Assembly (NCBI GenBank): GCA_022592435.1
Contig: JABYQS010000679.1
Coordinates: forward strand, 1 to 15,606
Direction of reading: 5' to 3'
Source: Cerioporus squamosus
Taxonomy: Eukaryota > Basidiomycota > Agaricomycetes > Polyporales > Polyporaceae
Length of the DNA: 15,606 nt
The position numbers and the translations under genes were made by a program. Under the pieces are notes generated by a model. The model was not told the DNA's origin. It saw only the letters and a program-made list of their open reading frames with translations, and made no database searches. This document shows positions 10,547 through 15,606 of the stretch, one piece after another (the stretch's first letter is position 1; each line of letters begins with the position of its first letter).

Positions 10547-10581
10547 TGTATGAGGCATTTAGCGCCATTGTCGGGGGTCCT
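10547..10581 (-). repeat. Right terminal inverted repeat of the MITE
   Basis: Read on the minus strand this end starts AGGACCCCCGACAATGGCGC and finishes GCCTCATACA, matching the left end. It is 35 bases long, one fewer than the left copy. Confidence 0.88.
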
Positions 10582-10589
10582 TCAGCGGC
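10582..10589 (+). repeat. Target-site duplication, right copy
   Basis: TCAGCGGC directly follows the right inverted repeat, identical to the left copy. The match leaves no extra base at either junction, so the element boundaries are fixed to the base. Confidence 0.85.
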
Positions 10590-11454
10590 CTGCGATAAAG
10601 ACAGCTAGCCGATGTGGGGTAGATCAGTCGGCGTTCTCACGGGGTCCATATCAGGGATCGTGGCGTCCTACGCGAGCAAACCACAAGTGATCCTGATACG
10701 TCGTCCGGTCCTTCTAACGCCTGCCCTGTCTGGACTCTGCCACCTGAGCTGAGGCAGCTTCAAACATTGGAGCTCCTGCACACCCGAACCACTCCATCAT
10801 GCACGCATCCCTGCGTCGCTGCCCGTCCTCGTCCCTCGCCGACTCTCCCAGAACCGGCGCGAACATCTGGGCGCCTGCGGCGAGCAGTGGGGTCGGCTGT
10901 ATTTGTCGCCTACTCTCGGCTATTCCAGACATCCTGCGGCGCGATCGGGCACATATGGCATTCCCCGACTTTTCGATCGACTTGTTTACCGCGCCACCCG
11001 TTATCTCGCTTACCCCAAACTGGTTGTCCCCCCGTATCCCGCACTCTTCGGGCTTCATGCTGTGAACGCTGTGCCTGCCACCCTCCTCGCCTGCCATACT
11101 ACACTGACTGCGAGTGTACAGCAGCAGCATAGGAATACGTACCGTCAAACAACCTGCGCCAGCTTGTTCGCGTACACCGATACCAGCAGGACGTGACCCT
11201 GCATCTACGCTCACACGACCGTGTAGGTACCGCCGGTTGCGGAACGCCTCCATCTTGTGCGTTTTAGGAATAGTGCAAGGCACCGAAACGTATACAGTCA
11301 GTCTGGCACTTCAAAATCTACGGGCAGAAATTTCATCTGTTTCCAGGAACTCCAGGTCGCCAGCACAACCCTCAATTCAGCGAGCGTGTCTACGTCCTGC
11401 TGCGTCCTGCAAACCCCTAAAGTAGGAGCATCGCTAACACGAACGAACGGCAAT
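10590..11454. other. Gene-free stretch 3' of the kinase-like gene
   Basis: About 865 bases separate the MITE from the stop codon of the kinase-like gene. An open frame of 189 codons on the minus strand (10714-11283) and shorter ones on the plus strand show no family motif and no splice-site support. The part next to 11454 is expected to hold the 3' UTR of the kinase-like gene. I see no RNA gene or further repeat. Confidence 0.4.
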
Positions 11455-14423
11455 TCACTCGTCCCAGAGATCGGTATAATCCGGCTCCTCTCGCATACCC
11501 AGCCACTGACAGACGTCGTCCAACATCGTCTTGTCATGCGCGGGCCCGCACAGCGCGAGTTCGAGGTCGTCGCTCTCGCTCTCGGTCTGGACCGCGGACT
11601 TCGGCGGTTCGTCGTGTCTAGGGTCCAGCAGCACCTCCACCTCCAACTCGTCCAGTTCGTCCGGCGGGTAGGCGTCCACGAGCCCCACCCTCGTTTTCTT
11701 CCTCCCGCCAGGTCCGACAGACGTGTAGCGGATCGGTCGCTGCCCACCTCCCGCCCCAGGCACCGAATCGGTGGCTGCGTCGTCGGGCGGGTTTGAAGGC
11801 ACCTGACGCGCACGAGCAACGTCACGCTCGTTCGCGTCGGCTCGACCCGAGTCTGTCGGGCTCCCAGCCTCCGTCGTCGCGTCCAGGCTGCCTTCCGCCC
11901 TCTGTCCGAGCCGCTTGAGGCCCGATAGCGCGTCCTCGTCCTCTATCGGTGGCGGGACGGTCGATAGCCGAACGGCACCATGAGCAGGGCCGGCGTTCGA
12001 TAGCCATTTCATGAGATCGTAGGAAACGAGCTTCACGGGAGGCGTCTTCTTCAGGATACCGCGTCCGACCTGCAGAATGTTGTGGAGGGCTCCCTGAGAT
12101 AAGGACTGCTGCGCGCATCCGTGTCACGGTGATAACGGGGAGGCTCGGCGTAGGAAGGCGTGTCGCTGATGCGGATGGGTCGCCCCTTCTCCTTAAGACT
12201 CGCTTCGCGCTCCTCGTCGTACCGCTGTCGCTTCGCGTCTCTGTCCTGGTACCAGTCGTGTTGATCCATCATATCCATGACTTTGCGCTTCTGAACGCCG
12301 AGAGAGCCTGTGGTAGCCTTCTCGTTGGAACGCCTGTACAGAGGAGGCTGGACATTCGGGATGTCTCCTCGGAAGAAGGGAATCCCAAGACGCCCGTACT
12401 CAAGAGCATTGGTGTTTAGGATGTGCGCGGTGCGGTTGGCGGTCATGACGTATTCAGTGGGAGGATGCGGGACGTAGTAGCCGCGCGGGCCGTCGTAGGG
12501 CTCAGAGGCAAAATCGCGCGACTTGACTGGAGGAGTACTAGCTCGCTGCGTGGCCTTCGAGCGAGTGGTCCGAGGCGAGGCGGCGCGAAGCAACGTCTTG
12601 GAGGTACCGGTCGAGTATGTCGTCGACGAGTCTGTCGGATCACTCAGTAAGCACAAACTGCGACGAAACAAGGAAAGGGCGACTCACAATCGAATACAGG
12701 GCCGGTTGCGAGAGAGGGCACTGAGGAAGCCTGTTCTCGCCGAGCACGTTTCGCAAGAGGTTGGGCGTCGACGGCGTCAGGCGATGCTTTCCGCTTGCGG
12801 GACTCCTTCACGGGAGCGAACGGGCTCTCCTCGACGTCGAAGTACGGCTGGGCGATCGGGACTGGCAAGGGAAACCCCGGTGCATGTGCGAACAACGGAG
12901 TCGCAGACTCTCTCTTCCACTCCCTGTCCAACTCTTTCACTCGTGCCTTAAACTCCTCCTCGGCCGCTGCCAGCTGTTCTGGAGACTGCCCGGGAACGTT
13001 GAACCTGTACCCAGGCGGGGCATCCTTCACGGAGGCTTCCCAGCTCTCCCAAAGCGTTCGTCCAGGAGCTGGCTCTTCGCGGTCATCCTGGTTCGGCATC
13101 TCATCAGGGTCGACCATCTCGTCGTCGCCTATGACGCGTTGCATCTTCATGTGTCGCATCTGATCACGCGCGTAGTCGCGGTCCCTCTGCACGTTTGCCC
13201 TCCGCATCTTCGCCGCCTCCCGTATGCGCGCGCCCTCGAAGTCCAGCTTATACATCACCTCGCGGAGTTCCCAGTTGGTATGGCTCCGGCCGCGACAATT
13301 CGCGAGTCCAAGCGCGCGGATACCACCCCTGACGCCTGCCTTGGAGAAATCGAACAGGGAGACGCGGCAGTCGGCCCCGATGAGGATGTTGTGCAGTTCG
13401 GGGGACCCATGTAGGATGCCGTGCTCGTGGATCTTCAGGTAAGCATCTACGACGCGTTTTTTCAAGATCCAGGGCATGTCCTTTGAGGCAGTGAACCAGA
13501 AGGAGGGATGTGGCGGCTCAAACAGAAGCGAGACGCTGTGGATGTCGTCGTAGACGTTGATTAGGTGCGGAACCACAATCCCTTGCAGTTCGCGGAGATA
13601 GGTATCTGAGCTGAAGAGCTTCAGCTATTCCGCGAGAGGGGACTGTTCGTTAGCAATGCCGGACAGGTAAGAAAAGATTTCAACAGACCTCTTTGAAAAG
13701 CCCGGTTTGTGACGCGTGCATTGCTCGCGTCCATCTGGAGGCCGACGTCAGTACTTGCACGCCCAGCGTCCGGATACCAAAAAGCCAGCATAGCCACTCA
13801 AGTTGAGAGACATACGTCCGCGCATGGTCCGCGAGGATAGGTGAACACTATCAAATGTCATGCGTACCTCCGTTGAATAAATGTCACCGGGTGGTATCCA
13901 ATCAACCCTCGCATGAGATCTGTCTTGCACATCGGCGTAGCTGAATGCAAGTCAGATGAGAAGAGGCGAGACGCTTCATGACCGAACTTGCCAGATATTG
14001 TCTTCAGCAACCGAACATGGCTGAGCGACTGGTGTGCAGCCCACTGCCATGCAGGCGGGGGAACATAGACGAACGTCCACTGAAGTTCCACAGGGCATTC
14101 GTCGGGTCTGACGACCTTCTGTTCCTCTTCCTTCAAGGATTCATCTTCTTGCGAAGCTTTGGCTACGGGGGGATGTGGCGACTGCTCGGACGGTGGCGGA
14201 GCATCTGTACGGGCTGCATGGGGTTTGTCTGACGAGCCGGAGGACACCTCGGAAGAGGTCACGTCGTCCTCATCGTCGCTTGGTGGGGGAGAGCCGCTTG
14301 TTCCCTCGGATACGGCTCGGGGAAGGTACTGCTTGCAGTGGTAGTGGGATGGAAGTTCACACCTTGATTGCTCGGCGAGGTAGACTGCAGTGAGTGGGCT
14401 CGAGAGGCGAGGTATCTGAGCAT
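11455..14423 (-). CDS. Divergent protein-kinase-like protein with nuclear-localisation-like segment
   Basis: The core (exon 12688-13605) reads LRELQGIVVPHLINVYDD, then a helix ending KIHEHGILHGSPELHNILIG, then VSLFDFSKAG. These correspond to the alphaC/beta4 region, the catalytic loop (HGILHGSPELHN in place of HRDLKxxN) and the metal-binding loop (DFS in place of DFG). No clear glycine loop or beta3 lysine is visible, so activity is doubtful. Upstream exons are 13868-13940 (ends DWIPPGDIYSTE) and 13689-13734; introns 13941-13987, 13735-13867, 13606-13688 and 12632-12687 keep phase. After the core come an Arg/Glu-rich helix, ESRKRKAS...AKRARRE (bipartite NLS-like), a second half with NALEYGRLGIPFFRGDIP, and an acidic C-terminus ending DEPDYTDLWDE-like residues. 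The proposed start is MLRYLASRAHSLQ at 14423. Frame breaks near 12115 and 14345-14375 are unexplained. Such lineage-specific kinases are common in Agaricomycetes; function is unknown. Confidence 0.7.
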
Positions 14424-15606
14424 TACGGCGGATTGAAACGTGGAGGGGATGTGAGCGATGCAAAAACAAGATGAAAAGTGCGCGATGGCGATAGCATTGA
14501 GGAGATGAAGACGGGACTGAGCATGGCCTATGCACGCTCACTTCGCCACAACTCGAGAACAAGGCCTTGTTCCAATATGGCAGTCCTTCACTCCTCCTTC
14601 ACGGCGGTTGTGGGTACCTAAGCGCCATTATGTATTGTGCGAACCGGCAGTTCCCGACGGCCCGCCTTGCCTGGAGGACTGAGCGCGCGCGGCCACTGCG
14701 TCCTGCCAACCACCGTCATTTCCTGGGTGTTTTCCGACTATACGACGGATGAGCCGTACTACACACTCGCACATGCGGACGGCCTGAACTGCAACAGCGG
14801 CCCGCCGGACATCTGACTCTTGGCAGCTCAGTACTAGTCCTTGCGTCATGCACACGGGATGCAGAGTAAGTTACTTACCCGGACATCTTCTCTTCCAGGT
14901 ACGCCTTCACCCTCCCTCAAACGTCGCAGGTTCATGTGGTCTAGGTTCCTCCGGGGCACCCAGGCACGAATAGTGTGCCAACAGGTCAAATGACAGTACA
15001 CCTTGCCTCTGCAGGGATACTCAGCACACCGATTACTCTGTTTCTCTGAAGGCGAACACATGTATGTACGTTAATCACACCGTTTTCTCCTGTGTACATG
15101 AAGTATGCCACCAGTCGGTACCGGAGTGTCGCAGACGGTCAGCTGTCTGTAGATCGCAAACGGTGCCGACTGAAGGCTCTGCAGTCAGCATGGTGCTCTG
15201 GGGGCCACCCGGGCTGTCTTGCTCAAGCGATCCCGTTGAACTGATGGTATCCATTTAATCGTGTGTACGCTCCAAAAAGCTCACCGAGATGTTCCAAGTA
15301 AGGCCTCCTACTCGCGACTACCCACAACATCGACGTCTAGACATGCGTGCATGTTCCTCCCGAGTCTCTCCATGAGCCTATCCCTGACTGACATAGCTGA
15401 GTTGCATGTGGTACTTACTCATGGAGGGGCCCAGTGGGCCTGTCCGGTACAGTCTCGGCTCAACACCTCGTTCAAGATCCTCCGAACATCTGTCCTCTTC
15501 GAGGGTTCCTGCTAAATATGTTGTCCTGACTCTCGCGGAACTCATATCGTGACTGCTCTCCCGCAGTTACCTCGGACTGCGCTTGCTGCCTCCGCACAAT
15601 ACTCGG
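14424..15606. other. Upstream region with weak hints of another minus-strand gene
   Basis: No gene is firmly supported. On the minus strand there are three suggestive pieces. First, an ATG at 15545 opens about 42 codons (MSSARVRTTYLAGTLEED...) to a strong GTAAGTACC donor at 15418. Second, a 59-codon complete frame spans 15254-15075 (MDTISSTGSLEQDSPGG...). Third, an open stretch at about 15050-14879 (CAEYPCRGKVYCHLTCWHT..., VPRRNLDHMNLRR) ends at a strong GTAAGTAA donor at 14878. I cannot join them into one spliced frame or recognise a family. The part next to 14424 should contain the promoter of the kinase-like gene. Confidence 0.3.

Larger units (their letters stand above)
9946..10581. mobile_element. 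Non-autonomous DNA transposon (MITE), 636 bp, 8-bp target duplication
   Basis: The element begins AGGACCCCCGACAAT and ends with its exact reverse complement. The inverted ends extend 35-36 bases with a few mismatches. The same 8 bases, TCAGCGGC, flank both ends directly (9938-9945 and 10582-10589), which is the mark of insertion. It has no open frame resembling a transposase, so it must have been moved by an enzyme encoded elsewhere. An 8-bp duplication is usual for the hAT superfamily and also occurs in P-like and Merlin elements. The ends do not start with the common hAT CAG/TAG, so the superfamily is inference. The ends are still nearly intact, suggesting a fairly recent insertion. It sits about 470 bases upstream of the permease ATG and could affect its promoter region. 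Confidence 0.85.

Noticed and set aside
9938..10589. Reading the repeat-rich region as a CRISPR-like array or tandem satellite.
   Set aside because: The repeats are unevenly spaced and short, and the inverted ends with target duplication identify a transposon.
10251..10643. A 13-base inverted match, CCCGTGAGAACGC at 10251-10263 and GCGTTCTCACGGG at 10631-10643.
   Set aside because: The second copy lies outside the transposon and the flanks do not match; one 13-base inverted match is about what chance gives in 15 kb.
10714..11283. A 189-codon minus-strand open frame downstream of the kinase-like gene.
   Set aside because: Its composition resembles noncoding GC-rich DNA, overlapping frames on the other strand are equally open, and no family was recognised.

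Overview
This window looks like nuclear DNA of a basidiomycete fungus, most likely an Agaricomycete. The evidence is GC-rich coding sequence cut by many short introns (about 47-63 nt, GTRNGY donors, CTGAC-like branch points, YAG acceptors), long Ser/Pro-rich stretches, and three large genes of fungal type. All three are read from the minus strand. No bacterial, plasmid, CRISPR or viral signature was seen.

Layout. (1) Positions 1-4992, minus: a large signalling protein with an acidic/Ser-rich N-terminus, about five leucine-rich repeats, a long disordered linker, a RhoGEF (DH) domain and the start of a PH-like domain. It runs off the left edge inside an intron. (2) 4993-7262: about 2.3 kb with no gene I can support; it should hold the promoter of the RhoGEF gene and the 3' end of the permease transcript. 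(3) 7263-9478, minus: a complete 12-exon, 524-residue amino-acid permease (YAT/APC family). (4) 9479-11454: the permease promoter with a TATA-like box, then a 636-bp non-autonomous DNA transposon (MITE) with 35-36 bp terminal inverted repeats and a perfect 8-bp target duplication, then about 870 bp of apparently empty sequence. (5) 11455-14423, minus: a divergent kinase-like protein with a basic nuclear-localisation-like segment and an acidic C-terminus. (6) 14424-15606: upstream DNA with weak hints of another minus-strand gene.

The genes do not form a pathway; this is an ordinary run of tandem, independently transcribed fungal genes. The two most useful observations are the well-bounded MITE and the density of reading-frame breaks. 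The RhoGEF gene between about 1 and 2410 needs about eight frame changes. Seven are equivalent to one missing base and one to two missing bases, while the protein pattern on each side stays intact. The permease splices perfectly. This pattern argues for base-deletion errors in the assembly, or a very young pseudogene, rather than long decay. I found no convincing new biological system beyond these.
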